Positions 17,383 to 30,408 of a stretch of 47,727 bases of DNA are shown in pieces. Position numbers and translations under genes: made by a program. This DNA is from Thioalkalivibrio sp. HK1. GTDB taxonomy: Bacteria; Pseudomonadota; Gammaproteobacteria; HK1. A model generated the notes under the pieces. The model worked only from the letters and a program-made list of their open reading frames with translations, was not told the origin of the DNA and did no database searches. The DNA lies in assembly GCA_000583135.1 (NCBI GenBank), contig JFBG01000020.1, positions 1 to 47,727 of the forward strand. Direction: 5' to 3'. Position 1 is the stretch's first letter, and the number at the start of each line of letters is the position of its first letter.

Positions 17383-17916
17383 ATGCGCTCGTCATGCGCC
17401 TTTATCGGTGTCGGATCGAATCTCGGCGAGTCCTTGATGCGGATTCAAGTCGCTTTGGAGCATCTCGATCGCGCATCGAATATCCGCTTGCGGATGCGCT
17501 CTCGCATCTATCGCAATCCCCCGATGGGACCTGTCGACCAGCCCGATTATTTCAACGCCGTCGTTGCCGTCGAGACCGCGCTTGCCCCGGAAAATCTATT
17601 GGCCGAACTATGGCGTATCGAAGCCCTCGGAGGGCGCAGGCGGGAAATGGAGAGGGTGCGTTGGGGCCCCAGATCGTTGGATCTCGATCTGCTTCTCTAT
17701 GACGACGAAGTGATCCGCAGCGATATTTTATCGGTGCCCCATCCGGGGTTGATGAAGCGGATCTTCGTGGTGCGCCCCTTGCTCGAGATCTGCCCGGATG
17801 TCTTTATCCCGGGTCACGGCCTCTTACGCTCGATGCCCTTGCCCTCGGGCGCCGAGACCTTGGTGGCGGTGGATGAGGCGGAGACGGACGAGGATATGAA
17901 GATGGGTCTTGGATGA
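17383..17916 (+). CDS. folK: 6-hydroxymethyl-7,8-dihydropterin pyrophosphokinase
   Basis: HPPK transfers pyrophosphate from ATP to hydroxymethyl-dihydropterin in folate synthesis. The product shows AFIGVGSNLGES at the N-terminus, YRNPPMGPVDQPDYFNAVVAVET, the signature RWGPRSLDLDLLLYDD with catalytic Arg and metal-binding Asp pairs, and VPHPGLMKRIFVVRPLLEI. The ATG at 17383 gives 177 residues; an upstream TTG at 17359 adds eight without support. The acidic tail (DEAETDEDMKMG) is extra. It lies about 230 bp after pcnB, a conserved pairing. No panB or panC follows, unlike in many relatives. Confidence 0.93.
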   Translation: MRSSCAFIGVGSNLGESLMRIQVALEHLDRASNIRLRMRSRIYRNPPMGPVDQPDYFNAVVAVETALAPENLLAELWRIEALGGRRREMERVRWGPRSLDLDLLLYDDEVIRSDILSVPHPGLMKRIFVVRPLLEICPDVFIPGHGLLRSMPLPSGAETLVAVDEAETDEDMKMGLG

Positions 17917-18108
17917 TATCTCGATGTCCGCTCGATGTCCCGAGGTCGCTCGATGCCCCCGAAGTCGGATGAGCCGGCTAAGCATCGAGTTCGAAGAACG
18001 ATGAAGAAGGTGGCGATAAGGAAGATATCGAAAGGGGATATTCGATTCGATTCGCTCCCTCGCCGCCGATTGTCCGCAGGCGTTGCCAGGAGCGATAGGA
18101 GAGTAAAG

Positions 18109-18195
18109 TGGTGCCGGGAGCGAGACTCGAACTCGCACACTGTTACCAGTACCGGATTTTGAGTCCGGCGCGTCTACCAATTCCGCCATCCCGGC
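18109..18195 (-). tRNA. tRNA-Leu (anticodon CAA)
   Basis: Minus-strand class II tRNA of 87 bases. The acceptor GCCGGGA pairs with TCCCGGC, with discriminator A and encoded CCA. The anticodon stem CCGGA/TCCGG closes loop CTCAAAA, giving anticodon CAA. A long variable arm (GTACTGGTAACAGTGT) is present and the T arm is GCGAGTTCGAGTCTCGC. The features are diagnostic of tRNA-Leu reading TTG. Confidence 0.95.
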
Positions 18196-18510
18196 TCTTT
18201 CGCTCGTCCCTCGTATCCGCCCTTTTCATTCCTCTTATATTCCTTCGAATCCCATCGATGGTGCTTGCATTCAAGGCTTCGAATCGAAGCGTCCTCGGAT
18301 GCGATAACGAGGGGATCGAAATATCCGATAAGGTGATTGCGAGGAATCGAATGCGAATTATAAGGCAAAGCGAGGCATCGAGCCATGAATTTCATGATCG
18401 GGCGATCATCGAGGATGAGGATCGAGGCCTCGAACGTCGCGCAAAGATTGCGAGATCGGTGCGATATCTCGGCACCGAGAGCATCTGCTCGGTGATGTTC
18501 GCGCGGGATT
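18196..18510. other. Spacer between tRNA-Leu and queA
   Basis: This is a divergent spacer of about 360 bp in total up to the queA start. I see no coding sequence; the open frames here are short and composition-driven. The only site I would mark is the extended -10 element just before queA. Confidence 0.5.
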
Positions 18511-18519
18511 TGCTACTAT
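18511..18519 (+). promoter_or_regulatory. Putative extended -10 promoter for queA
   Basis: TGCTACTAT matches the extended -10 form TGnTANNAT (TATAAT-like element at 18514-18519), about 40 bases before the queA ATG. No good -35 hexamer lies 16-18 bases upstream, which extended -10 promoters tolerate. Weak evidence. Confidence 0.33.
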
Positions 18520-18559
18520 CTCGATTTCTTCTTTCGTTTTTTCGCGTTTTTTCGTCGAC

Positions 18560-21002
<2,443 letters not shown>

Positions 21003-21444
21003 TCTGCGAAAGTGAGATGCGAAAGAGGAATCGGCGGCGAAAAGGCGCTTTTTTCCGCAGCGCTTCGTCCTTCGATGATCGTCGGCTGAAAAAAAGCGCG
21101 CAAAAGCCCATCCATCGACGGATATCATGCGATAATAGCCCGATAGAGAAAAAGGGATTCGAAGGCGCAAAAGATCGAGATCGAGAAGGCGAAAGGGATC
21201 ATCGCCCCTGTCGGGCGATGATGCGACGAAAGCGAGCGAAAACGGGGCTTCGGCGTTCACCGGCCAAGCACCTTTTCAATCGTTTTTTTTCGCCTCTTTC
21301 AGACCATCGAATCCCGAGGCATCGATATCTTCCATCTCGAAGGCCCGAGCAAGGCGAGGGTCGATGATCGAGATATCGATCATGCCGAGCGCGCTTCTTG
21401 CGGTTCGGGAAATCGCGAAACCATTCATCCGAGCGGAATTCATC
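21003..21444. other. Spacer between tgt and yajC, 442 bp
   Basis: The spacer is unusually long for a tgt-yajC junction. No recognisable gene is present. An extended -10-like element TGCGATAAT (21128-21136) could give yajC-secDF its own promoter, but it lacks a convincing -35. Otherwise I see nothing. Confidence 0.45.
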
Positions 21445-21843
21445 ATGGAATTTTTCATCGCCGACGCTCTTGCCCAAGGCGGCGGGCAGCAAGGGGGAGG
21501 CATGGCCACCATCGTCATGATGATCGCCATCTTCGCCATTTTCTACTTCGTCTTCATTCGCCCCCAAGCCAAGCGTCAAAAGGAGCATCGGGCGATGATC
21601 GCCGCCCTCGGCAAGGGAGACGAGGTCGTCACCAATGGCGGAATGCTCGGGAAGATCACCCGCCTCGACGACGCCTTCGTCACCTTGGAGGTCGATGGCA
21701 AGGGGACGAGGGTCATGGTGCAGCGCCCCTCGGTGGCGGTCGTGATGCCCAAGGGAACGATCAAATCGGCATCGGGAGGACAGCAGGGCAAGTCGAATTC
21801 GAAGGATGCCGAGGAAGAAGCGACCGAGGAGGGCTCCACCTGA
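21445..21843 (+). CDS. yajC: Sec translocon accessory subunit YajC
   Basis: YajC is a single-pass inner-membrane protein that associates with SecDF. The ATG at 21445 follows GAGCGGA and gives 132 residues: a short Gly/Gln-rich periplasmic segment, one membrane helix (about 20-38, TIVMMIAIFAIFYFVFI) and then the family signature RPQAKRQKEHRAMIAALGKGDEVVTNGGMLGKI. The Lys/Glu/Ser-rich C-terminal tail (about 110-132) is variable. Earlier in-frame starts (for example 21364) extend the N-terminus without a homologous counterpart. secD follows after about 300 bp. Confidence 0.94.
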   Translation: MEFFIADALAQGGGQQGGGMATIVMMIAIFAIFYFVFIRPQAKRQKEHRAMIAALGKGDEVVTNGGMLGKITRLDDAFVTLEVDGKGTRVMVQRPSVAVVMPKGTIKSASGGQQGKSNSKDAEEEATEEGST

Positions 21844-22145
21844 GCCTTTACGACGATGCGGATTCGCCCTCGACAAGGCAGGTCCCTTCGGCACCCTCGC
21901 TTTCAACCTTGAAAGGGTATTCGATGAGCGGGAAAAGTCGGATGAGTGTCATGGGAGTGTCCTGCTCGTCGAACGAGTCCTTAAATCTTGTATCCATGAA
22001 TGTTGTCTTTCGCCGACGATTTCGAAATCGATCCTGTCGAACGACATGACGCTTCGAGACTCTCGTCGCTTTTGAATCTCCCCGAGGTGTCGATCGCCCT
22101 CGACGAAGATCCCTCGTCTCGACTCTTTTCCTGCAAGGCCTGTCC
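21844..22145. other. Spacer between yajC and secD, 302 bp
   Basis: yajC and secD are normally only tens of bases apart. Here 302 bp intervene. Short open frames exist on both strands, including a 49-codon one on the minus strand (21848-21997), but none has a good ribosome site or a recognisable product. No clear promoter or hairpin stands out. Confidence 0.5.
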
Positions 22146-24032
22146 ATGATCAACCACTATCCCCTATGGAAATATGCCCTGATCCTCATCGTCTTGGGGG
22201 TGGGGACGCTCTACGCTTTGCCCAATCTATTCGGTGAAGATCCCGCGGTTCAAGTGTCGGCGTCTCGCGCGAGCATCAACGACAATCTGCGTGACAGAAT
22301 GGTCGGCGAGCTCGCCAACGAGGAGATCGAGATCAAGGAGTCCGAGGTCAGCGATCGATTGCTGATTCGCCTGCATTCGGAAGAGGATCAGCTCAAAGCC
22401 CTCGAAGTGATCGAGAACGCTTTGGATCGGCAATATGTCACCGCCCTCAATCTCGCCCCCGCGACCCCTGAATGGTTGACATTCATCAGAGCCCTACCGA
22501 TGTACTTGGGGCTCGATCTGCGCGGAGGCGTGCACTTTTTGATGGAAGTGGATTTGGCCGGAGCCGTTCGGCAAGCGGAGCAGAGCTACGCCGGGGATCT
22601 GCGCACCCTATTGCGCGAGAATAAAATCCGTCAACGATCGATCCTCTCGCGTTCGAGCGGAGGATTCGTCATTCGTTTCCAAGATGCCGACAATCGGGAT
22701 CGAGCCTACGAGCTCATCCGCGCTCGCAACCCCGAACTCGAAGTCACCTCGACCGATGCCGCCGAGGAGCCGGTGCTCGAGGTTCTTTTGGGCGAGGATG
22801 CCAGACGCGAGATCGAGAGTTTCGCGGTGCAGCAGAACATCACCACCTTGCGCAATCGAGTGAACGAACTCGGGGTGGCGGAGCCCGTTATCCAGCGTCA
22901 AGGCGGCGATCGGATCGTGGTGCAGCTACCGGGGGTTCAAGATACGGTGCGGGCCAAGGAGATCCTCGGGGCGACGGCGACCCTCGAGTTCCGCATGGTG
23001 CACGAGGAATCCGCAGGCTCGCTGGCCAGCGGGGAGCTCCCCGGAACCGGAAAGCGTTATGAGGATCGATCGGGGGTGCCGATCATCTTGCAGCGCAATG
23101 TGATGCTGACCGGCGAGTACATCACCGATGCCGCCTCGGGGATCGAACAGCAGACCGGTTCCCCCGCCGTTTTCATCACCTTGGATGGCAAGGGCGCGCG
23201 CCTTTTCTCGGAGCGGACCCGCGATCGCATCGGGCAAACGATGGCCGTCGTCTATATCGAGCATAAATCCTTTACCGAGATCGTCGACGGGGAGCGGGTG
23301 CGCCAAAAGGAAATCGTCGAGGAGGTGATCAACACCGCGGTGATTCGCGATCAGCTCGGCAAACGCTTCCAAATCACCGGTCTTGGCAATACCGAGGAGG
23401 CGCGGGATCTCGCGCTGCTGCTGCGGGCCGGAGCCTTGGCGGCCCCGATCGATATCATCGAGGAGCGAACCGTCGGGCCCAGCCTCGGACAGGCGAATAT
23501 CGATCAAGGCTTTCGTTCGGTGGTGATCGGATTTCTCCTCGTGCTGGTGCTGATGGCCATCCGCTACCGCGTTTTCGGGATGGTCGCCAACCTCGCCTTG
23601 ACCTTCAATCTCGTATTGGTGATCGCATTGCTTTCGCTGTTGCAGGCGACCCTCACCTTGCCGGGGATTGCCGGTATCGTGTTGACGGTGGGGATGGCCG
23701 TGGATGCCAATGTATTGATCTTCGAGCGCATTCGAGAGGAGATCCGTAACGGGAACACCCCCCAAGCGAGTATCCACTCCGGCTACGAGAAAGCCTTTTC
23801 GACGATTGCCGATGCCAATATCACGACCCTGATCGCGGCGGTGCTCCTTTTCGGGTTCGGCACCGGCCCGATCAAGGGCTTTGCCATCACCCTGTCTTTG
23901 GGGATCATCACATCGATGTTCACCGCGATCATGTTCACGCGGGCGCTGATCAACTTGATCTATGGCGGACGTCGTTTGAAGACCCTTTCGATCGGAGGGC
24001 AGCAAGGGCGCATCGACGGCCGCCCGGCCTGA
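22146..24032 (+). CDS. secD: Protein translocase subunit SecD
   Basis: SecD is an RND-type membrane protein that uses the proton gradient to complete Sec export. The 628-residue product has an N-terminal membrane helix (about 9-27), the conserved DLRGGVHFLMEVD after the first periplasmic part, LRNRVNELGVAEPVIQRQG, the P1 domain and a C-terminal five-helix block containing FRSVVIGFLLVLVLMAIRYR, TLPGIAGIVLTVGMAVDANVLIFERIREE (functionally essential Asp in helix 4) and TTLIAAVLLFGFGTGPIKGFA. The length is normal for the proteobacterial form. secF follows by 52 bases. Confidence 0.97.
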   Translation: MINHYPLWKYALILIVLGVGTLYALPNLFGEDPAVQVSASRASINDNLRDRMVGELANEEIEIKESEVSDRLLIRLHSEEDQLKALEVIENALDRQYVTALNLAPATPEWLTFIRALPMYLGLDLRGGVHFLMEVDLAGAVRQAEQSYAGDLRTLLRENKIRQRSILSRSSGGFVIRFQDADNRDRAYELIRARNPELEVTSTDAAEEPVLEVLLGEDARREIESFAVQQNITTLRNRVNELGVAEPVIQRQGGDRIVVQLPGVQDTVRAKEILGATATLEFRMVHEESAGSLASGELPGTGKRYEDRSGVPIILQRNVMLTGEYITDAASGIEQQTGSPAVFITLDGKGARLFSERTRDRIGQTMAVVYIEHKSFTEIVDGERVRQKEIVEEVINTAVIRDQLGKRFQITGLGNTEEARDLALLLRAGALAAPIDIIEERTVGPSLGQANIDQGFRSVVIGFLLVLVLMAIRYRVFGMVANLALTFNLVLVIALLSLLQATLTLPGIAGIVLTVGMAVDANVLIFERIREEIRNGNTPQASIHSGYEKAFSTIADANITTLIAAVLLFGFGTGPIKGFAITLSLGIITSMFTAIMFTRALINLIYGGRRLKTLSIGGQQGRIDGRPA

Positions 24033-24084
24033 AAAGCCCTCTAGGATCGATGGTCGCAATCTCATATTCACGGACGAGGTAACG

Positions 24085-25038
24085 ATGTTCGAATCAAGAT
24101 TGAAAGGGGAGATCGACTTCCTCAAATGGCGTCGAGCCACCGGCTTGATATCGACCGTGCTGCTGGTGGTCTCGATCGCCTCGCTGGCGGTACGGGGCTT
24201 GGTTTTCGGCATCGATTTCACCGGTGGAACCCTCGTCGAAGTCGGTTATTCGCAGGCCGTCGATCTCGAACCGGTGAGGGCTTCGCTGGACGAGGCGGGA
24301 TTCGAAGGCGCGGTGGTGCAGCATTTCGGTACCGCCAAGGATGTCTTGGTGCGCATCGCCCCCAAGGAGGATGTGGAGCAATCCCAACTCAGCGATCGCA
24401 TTCTCGACGCCCTTCGCGCCGGCGATCTCGAAGTCGAGATGCGTCGGGTCGAGTTCGTGGGACCCCAAGTCGGCGAGGAGCTCACCGAGCAAGGCGGGCT
24501 TGCGATGCTGATCGCTCTGGCGGCGATCTTCATCTACGTGATGTTCCGTTTCGAATGGAAATTCTCGGCCGGGGCGGTGGCGGCGCTCTTTCACGATGTC
24601 ATCATCACCTTGGGCTTTTTCTCCCTGCTGGGTTTGGAATTCGATCTCACGGTCCTCGCCGCCGTCCTTGCGGTGATCGGGTATTCGCTCAACGATACCA
24701 TCGTGGTTTTCGATCGCATCCGCGAGAATTTCCGCCGGATGCGGCGCGGCACATCCCGAACCATCATCAACACCTCGTTGAATCAGACCCTCGCCCGCAC
24801 CCTGATGACCTCGCTCACTACCTTGCTGGTATTGATCGCCTTGTTTTTTCTCGGGGGCGAGTTGATCCATGGTTTCGCGACCGCTCTGATCGTCGGGGTC
24901 CTGATCGGTACCTATTCATCGATTTATGTGGCGAGCATGATCGCCTTGCGTCTTGGCGTACAGAAAGCGGATTTGATGCCGGTGGCCAAGGAAGGGGCGA
25001 ATGCCGATGTCGATACCCTTCGAGATAGCGGCTTTTGA
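24085..25038 (+). CDS. secF: Protein translocase subunit SecF
   Basis: SecF is the six-helix partner of SecD. Recognisable parts are FLKWRRATGLISTVLLVVSIA (TM1), GLVFGIDFTGGTLVEV, VGPQVGEELTEQGGLAM, FRFEWKFSAGAVAALFHDVIITLGFFSLLGLEFDLTVLAAVLAVIGYSLNDTIVVFDRIRENFR and SLNQTLARTLMTSLTTLLVLIALFFLGG. The ATG at 24085 follows GAGGT. The length (317) is typical. It closes the yajC-secD-secF unit; mlaC starts 78 bp later on the same strand. Confidence 0.97.
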   Translation: MFESRLKGEIDFLKWRRATGLISTVLLVVSIASLAVRGLVFGIDFTGGTLVEVGYSQAVDLEPVRASLDEAGFEGAVVQHFGTAKDVLVRIAPKEDVEQSQLSDRILDALRAGDLEVEMRRVEFVGPQVGEELTEQGGLAMLIALAAIFIYVMFRFEWKFSAGAVAALFHDVIITLGFFSLLGLEFDLTVLAAVLAVIGYSLNDTIVVFDRIRENFRRMRRGTSRTIINTSLNQTLARTLMTSLTTLLVLIALFFLGGELIHGFATALIVGVLIGTYSSIYVASMIALRLGVQKADLMPVAKEGANADVDTLRDSGF

Positions 25039-25116
25039 TGCAAGACACGACAGTGCCCCGGGCTCGGGACGAAAAAGGGGAGTTCCGGTCTCGATCCGAG
25101 CGAGCGAAGAACGACG

Positions 25117-25791
25117 ATGCGATCAATTGAAAACCACCATCGCCCATCCTTGCGCCGGCGAGGGCCGAAGCCGTGGATTCGTATGATATCGATGCTGCTG
25201 CTGTTGGGGGCGATCGGGGGAGCGAATCGAGTGGCGGCCGATATCGGACATCCGGCGGCGCAGCTGGTCAAGGAAACCACCCTCGATGTTCGAAGGGCGC
25301 TGACTTCCTGCGACGAGCAGGGGCGATCCGATTGCCATCGATCGGTCGTCAGCGAATACATCGCCCCGATATTCGATACCGAGGGGATGGCGGGGAGGCT
25401 TCTCGGAAAACAGTGGAAGACCTTCCCCGATGATCCCAAGGGGCGTTTTCTCGTCAACTTCCAAAGCCTGTTGGTCTGTGCCTATGCCTCGGTCATCGAG
25501 CGTTTTCGCAATCAGGAGGTGATCGTTCGAGGTATCGAATCCGCAGCGGATGAAAACGGGGTTCGCATTTCCACGACGATCGAATCTTTGGATGAAAGCG
25601 CCCCCGTCGATGTCATGTACAGCATGCGAGATACGGGGCAGGAGTGGTTGGTCGACGATGTTCTCGTTTCCGGAGTGAGCATCGTATTGGCCTATCGCTC
25701 GTCCTTTAGGTCGGAGATCCGAAAAACCGGTATCGACGGGCTCAATCAGCGGATCGAAAAGGAAATCATGGCCCGATCCTGCGGCGCTTGA
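25117..25791 (+). CDS. mlaC: Phospholipid transport periplasmic protein MlaC (Ttg2D family)
   Basis: MlaC shuttles phospholipids between MlaA at the outer membrane and the MlaFEDB complex at the inner membrane. The family pattern is clear: EYIAPIFDTEGMAGRLLGKQWKT, FLVNFQSLLVCAYASVIERFRNQEV, VDVMYSMRDTGQEWLVDDVLVSGVSIVLAYRSSFRSEIRKTGIDGL. A signal peptide (ISMLLLLGAIGGANRVAAD) precedes the mature part. The start may be ATG 25117 or the internal ATG 25183. The expected neighbours mlaF, mlaE and mlaD (upstream) and mlaB (downstream) are missing; secF precedes and ibaG follows. Confidence 0.88.
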   Translation: MRSIENHHRPSLRRRGPKPWIRMISMLLLLGAIGGANRVAADIGHPAAQLVKETTLDVRRALTSCDEQGRSDCHRSVVSEYIAPIFDTEGMAGRLLGKQWKTFPDDPKGRFLVNFQSLLVCAYASVIERFRNQEVIVRGIESAADENGVRISTTIESLDESAPVDVMYSMRDTGQEWLVDDVLVSGVSIVLAYRSSFRSEIRKTGIDGLNQRIEKEIMARSCGA

Positions 25792-25877
25792 GCCCGATTC
25801 GTATCGGTGTTTTTTTCGATGCTCATCGATCCCGACCGCAACTTGGGCGGGGAGATGCGCTTTTCATTTCGGATTCG

Positions 25878-26150
25878 ATGGATGAGGAGTCGGACGTGGA
25901 ACCCCATGAGATCGAGGAGTTGATTCGACAGGGGCTTGATTGCATCCATGTCAAGGTCAGCGGTGACGGCCGTCATTTCGATGCGGTGGTCGTCAGTGCC
26001 GCCTTCGAGGGCAAGCCGATGGTGCGCCGACATCGAATGGTCTATCGGACATTGGGAAGCCGCTTCGATGACGAGCGCTTGCATGCCCTTGCACTGCGCA
26101 CCCTGACCCCCGATAAGTGGCGCGACCTCGGCTCCGGCGACGGTGCCTGA
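25878..26150 (+). CDS. ibaG: BolA-family protein IbaG
   Basis: This small BolA-like protein (90 residues from ATG 25878) is probably a partner of a monothiol glutaredoxin in Fe-S cluster handling. The family signature is clear: IEELIRQGLDCIHVKVSGDGRHFDAVVVSAAFEGKPMVRRHRMVYRTLG, with the conserved His residues, then LHALALRTLTPDKW. An in-frame start at 25788 overlaps the mlaC stop and adds 30 residues without homology. ibaG directly upstream of murA is a widely conserved gammaproteobacterial arrangement. Confidence 0.92.
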   Translation: MDEESDVEPHEIEELIRQGLDCIHVKVSGDGRHFDAVVVSAAFEGKPMVRRHRMVYRTLGSRFDDERLHALALRTLTPDKWRDLGSGDGA

Positions 26151-27437
<1,287 letters not shown>

Positions 27438-27505
27438 GGCGCTCCTGGGGTGTTCGAGGTTCGTATTTTCAAGGCACTGACCGACCGAGGGGCGCTCTTT
27501 CGAAT

Positions 27506-28201
27506 ATGCTGACCATCGCCCTATCCAAAGGCCGAATTTGCAAAGAGGCGGTCTCTTTGCTGGCCCGCGCCGATATCCATCTCCTCGAGGATCCGGAGCG
27601 AAGCCGTCGCCTCTCGATCGCCACCTCGCACCCCGGGGTGCGAATATTGGTCTTGCGCGCCCAAGATGTGCCGACCTTCGTCGAGCATGGAGCGGCGGAT
27701 CTCGGAGTTACCGGAAAGGATGTCCTCTTGGAGCGCGACGGGGCCGGTTATTACGAGCCCGTGGATCTCGAGATCGCCCGTTGTCGATTGGTCTTCGCCG
27801 AGCCCATCGAGGCCGTCTCGTCCTTCTCCCGATCCCGATTGGCGATGCCTCGGGTGGCGACGAAATATATCCGGACCACCCGCCGCTTCTTCGCCGAACG
27901 CGGAGTGCAAGCGGAGATCATTCGCCTTTACGGATCGATGGAGATCGCCCCGGCGGCGGGTCTTGCCGACGGCATCGTCGATCTCGTGGAAAGCGGCAAG
28001 ACCCTGGCCGCCAACGGCCTCGAGGTGCGCGAGGTCATCGCCTCGATCACCTCGCGTTTGATCGTCAACAAGGCGGCGATGAAATTCCGCCGGCGGCAGG
28101 TGGAGGATATCGTCGAGGGAATTGCCCGGGCCGTGGCGGTGCCTGCTGCGAACGACGATGCTCTCGAATACCGATCCCCCATCGAACAAGCATCGCCATG
28201 A
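27506..28201 (+). CDS. hisG: ATP phosphoribosyltransferase, short form
   Basis: HisG joins ATP and PRPP in the first step of histidine synthesis. From ATG 27506 the product is 231 residues: [66 protein letters not shown] and a short C-terminus. It lacks the roughly 80-residue ACT-like regulatory domain of the E. coli long form, so it is the short type that normally needs HisZ as regulatory subunit. No hisZ is in the window. Its stop overlaps the hisD start as ATGA. Confidence 0.95.
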   Translation: MLTIALSKGRICKEAVSLLARADIHLLEDPERSRRLSIATSHPGVRILVLRAQDVPTFVEHGAADLGVTGKDVLLERDGAGYYEPVDLEIARCRLVFAEPIEAVSSFSRSRLAMPRVATKYIRTTRRFFAERGVQAEIIRLYGSMEIAPAAGLADGIVDLVESGKTLAANGLEVREVIASITSRLIVNKAAMKFRRRQVEDIVEGIARAVAVPAANDDALEYRSPIEQASP

Positions 28202-29556
28202 AAACCATGCCATCGCGTCTTCGTTCTTGCGATGCCGATTTCCTCGGCGCCTTCGAGGCTTTGTTGGCGAGGGAGTCGGCCGTCGATGCGCAAACCGAGA
28301 GCGCGGTGCGCGAGATCATCGAGGCCGTTCGCCGCCGGGGCGACGCCGCGGTGCTCGAATTCACCCGCCGCTTCGACGGAATCGAGGCCGAGCGCCTCTC
28401 TGATCTTCGTATCCCCGCGCAGGCCATCGAATCGGCGTGGGCCGCGATCGATGACGAGCAGCGCATGGCGTTGTCGACGGCGGCCGAGCGTATCGAGCGC
28501 TACCACGCTCGTCAGAATCAGGAGTCTTGGCGCTACGAGGATGAAAACGGAACGATCCTCGGCCAGAAGATCACCCCCTTGGATCGGGTGGGGATCTACG
28601 TGCCCGGAGGAAAGGCGAGCTATCCATCGTCGGTATTGATGAATGCGATACCGGCCAAGGTGGCCGGGGTAGGGGAGATCGTGATGACGGTTCCCGCTCC
28701 CGCCAAGGAGGTCAATCCCTTGGTGCTCGCCGCCGCCCGCGTTGCCGGGGTGGAGGAGATCCTCACCATCGGTGGAGCCCAGGCGATCGCGGCCCTCGCT
28801 TTCGGCACCGAGAGTCTGGCGGCGGTGGACAAAATCACGGGCCCTGGCAATCGATTCGTGGCCACGGCCAAGCGCTTGGTTTTCGGCGCCACGGGGATCG
28901 ACATGATCGCCGGTCCCTCGGAGATCGTCATCGTCAGCGACGGGGGCGTACCGGCGCATTGGATCGCGATGGATCTTCTATCCCAAGCGGAGCATGACGA
29001 GGAGGCAAGGGCGATTTTGATCTCCCCGGATCGTCCTTTTCTCGATCGGGTACAAGATGCGATCGAGGAGATCCTGCCCACCCTCGAGCGGGCGGAGATC
29101 GCTCGTCGGGCATTGGCGGAAAATGGAGCCCTGATCGAGGTTCGAGATATCGACGAGGCCATCACCCTCGTCAATCGTTTGGCTCCCGAGCATCTGGAGT
29201 TGGCGGTGGCCGATGCCGACGATCGATTGGAATCGGTGCGTCATGCGGGGGCGATCTTCCTCGGCTCCCATACCCCCGAGGCCTTCGGGGATTATTGCGC
29301 CGGTCCCAACCATGTTCTCCCGACGGCTCGCACCGCTCGCTTCTCCTCGCCCTTGGGTACCCGGGATTTCCAAAAATGCAGCAGCATCATCCGCTGCTCT
29401 CCTGCCGCTGCCCGGTCCCTTTCCGAGATCGCTTCGATATTGGCCAGGGGCGAGGGGTTGACGGCCCATGCCCTATCCGCCGAGCTTCGAAACGGGAACC
29501 ATTCGCCGGATCTTCCATCCTCGCCGAAGGCGGCATCGGGTTCGATGCTCGGGTGA
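28198..29556 (+). CDS. hisD: Histidinol dehydrogenase
   Basis: HisD performs the last two oxidations to histidine, using zinc and NAD. The 452-residue product shows [58 protein letters not shown], the zinc-ligand region [15 protein letters not shown], the catalytic Glu-His in [19 protein letters not shown] and [12 protein letters not shown]. The ATG at 28198 overlaps hisG, indicating coupling; a Met three codons on is an alternative. The C-terminal 20 residues are a Ser/Pro-rich extension. hisC, which often follows, is absent. Confidence 0.96.
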   Translation: MKTMPSRLRSCDADFLGAFEALLARESAVDAQTESAVREIIEAVRRRGDAAVLEFTRRFDGIEAERLSDLRIPAQAIESAWAAIDDEQRMALSTAAERIERYHARQNQESWRYEDENGTILGQKITPLDRVGIYVPGGKASYPSSVLMNAIPAKVAGVGEIVMTVPAPAKEVNPLVLAAARVAGVEEILTIGGAQAIAALAFGTESLAAVDKITGPGNRFVATAKRLVFGATGIDMIAGPSEIVIVSDGGVPAHWIAMDLLSQAEHDEEARAILISPDRPFLDRVQDAIEEILPTLERAEIARRALAENGALIEVRDIDEAITLVNRLAPEHLELAVADADDRLESVRHAGAIFLGSHTPEAFGDYCAGPNHVLPTARTARFSSPLGTRDFQKCSSIIRCSPAAARSLSEIASILARGEGLTAHALSAELRNGNHSPDLPSSPKAASGSMLG

Positions 29557-29859
29557 ATACCGGGCGCACCTAGGATATCGGTCCTTTGCGACAAGGCGGG
29601 ATGCAGGCCAAGATTCCAAGCGAAATATCGAGTCGAATTATCGAAATAAAGACGGACTCGCATCGCCCAAGGATGCGTGGATATTCGCCCTTTTCGGGTA
29701 TCGGGGCGATGGTGGTACTTGAAGACTCCCCCCGTCGAGATTCGCCTTATCGAGTCTTTGTATCGGTGGATTTCGCTCGCCCGGGACCACCTTGCGCGTT
29801 CGAACCTATCCGAAGACGGTGTCGATCTTCGTCGCTCATGCTTCGATCTGCGTTTTCGT
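29557..29859. other. Convergent spacer after hisD, 303 bp
   Basis: This spacer lies between hisD and the convergent DUF120-like gene. In relatives hisC or a protease gene begins here; I see no remnant I can recognise and no clear terminator hairpin. Confidence 0.5.
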
Positions 29860-30408
29860 TCACTGTGATAGGCCGATCTCCTTCGGATCCAGCCAGAGCG
29901 TGCCATTTTGCCCATAGCATTTTCCGTCGAGCGCTCCCTCGATCGGCGGGGCGAGGAGCTCTATCAGGGTATCCGGCACGGGATCGACATAAGCGATCTT
30001 GGTTTCCGGATGCGGGTAGTACACGAGCCCTTGCACGCTTGTCTCGCCGATCTCGATCAGGGCTTTGGCGAAGGAGAAATGCTCCGCAGGCATCGAGGGA
30101 TGCCACTTGATATCACGCAAGGTAAGAAAAGGATGGTGGATTGAAAATCGCTTGGGGGAAATATCCGCATTCAGCGTACCGTTGAAGTACCCCCCGAGAT
30201 CCAGCCCTCGTTCTAAAAAAAAGGGCTTTTGGCGCGCGATCGACCCCCCGAATTCCTGATATTCCCGCCTTCCCGAAGCCGCACCTCGCCCTGAAACCAA
30301 AACAAAGCGCAGACGGTGAAATCCATCCGGGGCGGACGGAGCGGGCCCTTCGAAAGGGGCATGGTCCTTTTCGCGCTCATGCCGAGCGCTTCGATGGTTG
30401 TCGCTCAT
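29860..30408 (-). CDS. Conserved hypothetical protein, DUF120/riboflavin-kinase-like fold (tentative)
   Basis: This 182-residue protein has no assigned function. The ATG at 30408 is preceded by AAGGA at a suitable distance; an upstream frame extension to 30573 looks non-coding. After a polar leader of about 30 residues, RFVLVSGRGAASG is followed by a small-barrel-like pattern with GYFNGTLNADI (73-83), FSFAKALIEIG (111-121), VQGLVYYPHPETK (125-137) and TLIELLAPPI (147-156). The GTLN and late IELLAP elements resemble archaeal CTP-dependent riboflavin kinase (DUF120). The family is known to me only as a conserved hypothetical. Whether it binds flavin or nucleotides is inference. Confidence 0.68.
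   Translation of the reverse strand: MSDNHRSARHEREKDHAPFEGPAPSAPDGFHRLRFVLVSGRGAASGRREYQEFGGSIARQKPFFLERGLDLGGYFNGTLNADISPKRFSIHHPFLTLRDIKWHPSMPAEHFSFAKALIEIGETSVQGLVYYPHPETKIAYVDPVPDTLIELLAPPIEGALDGKCYGQNGTLWLDPKEIGLSQ

Noticed and set aside
18174..18395. Minus-strand open frame overlapping tRNA-Leu
   Set aside because: It ends inside the tRNA gene and has no recognisable features.
21848..21997. 49-codon minus-strand frame between yajC and secD
   Set aside because: It is opposite to the operon, with no convincing ribosome site and no homologue recognised. It is kept only as part of the gap observation.
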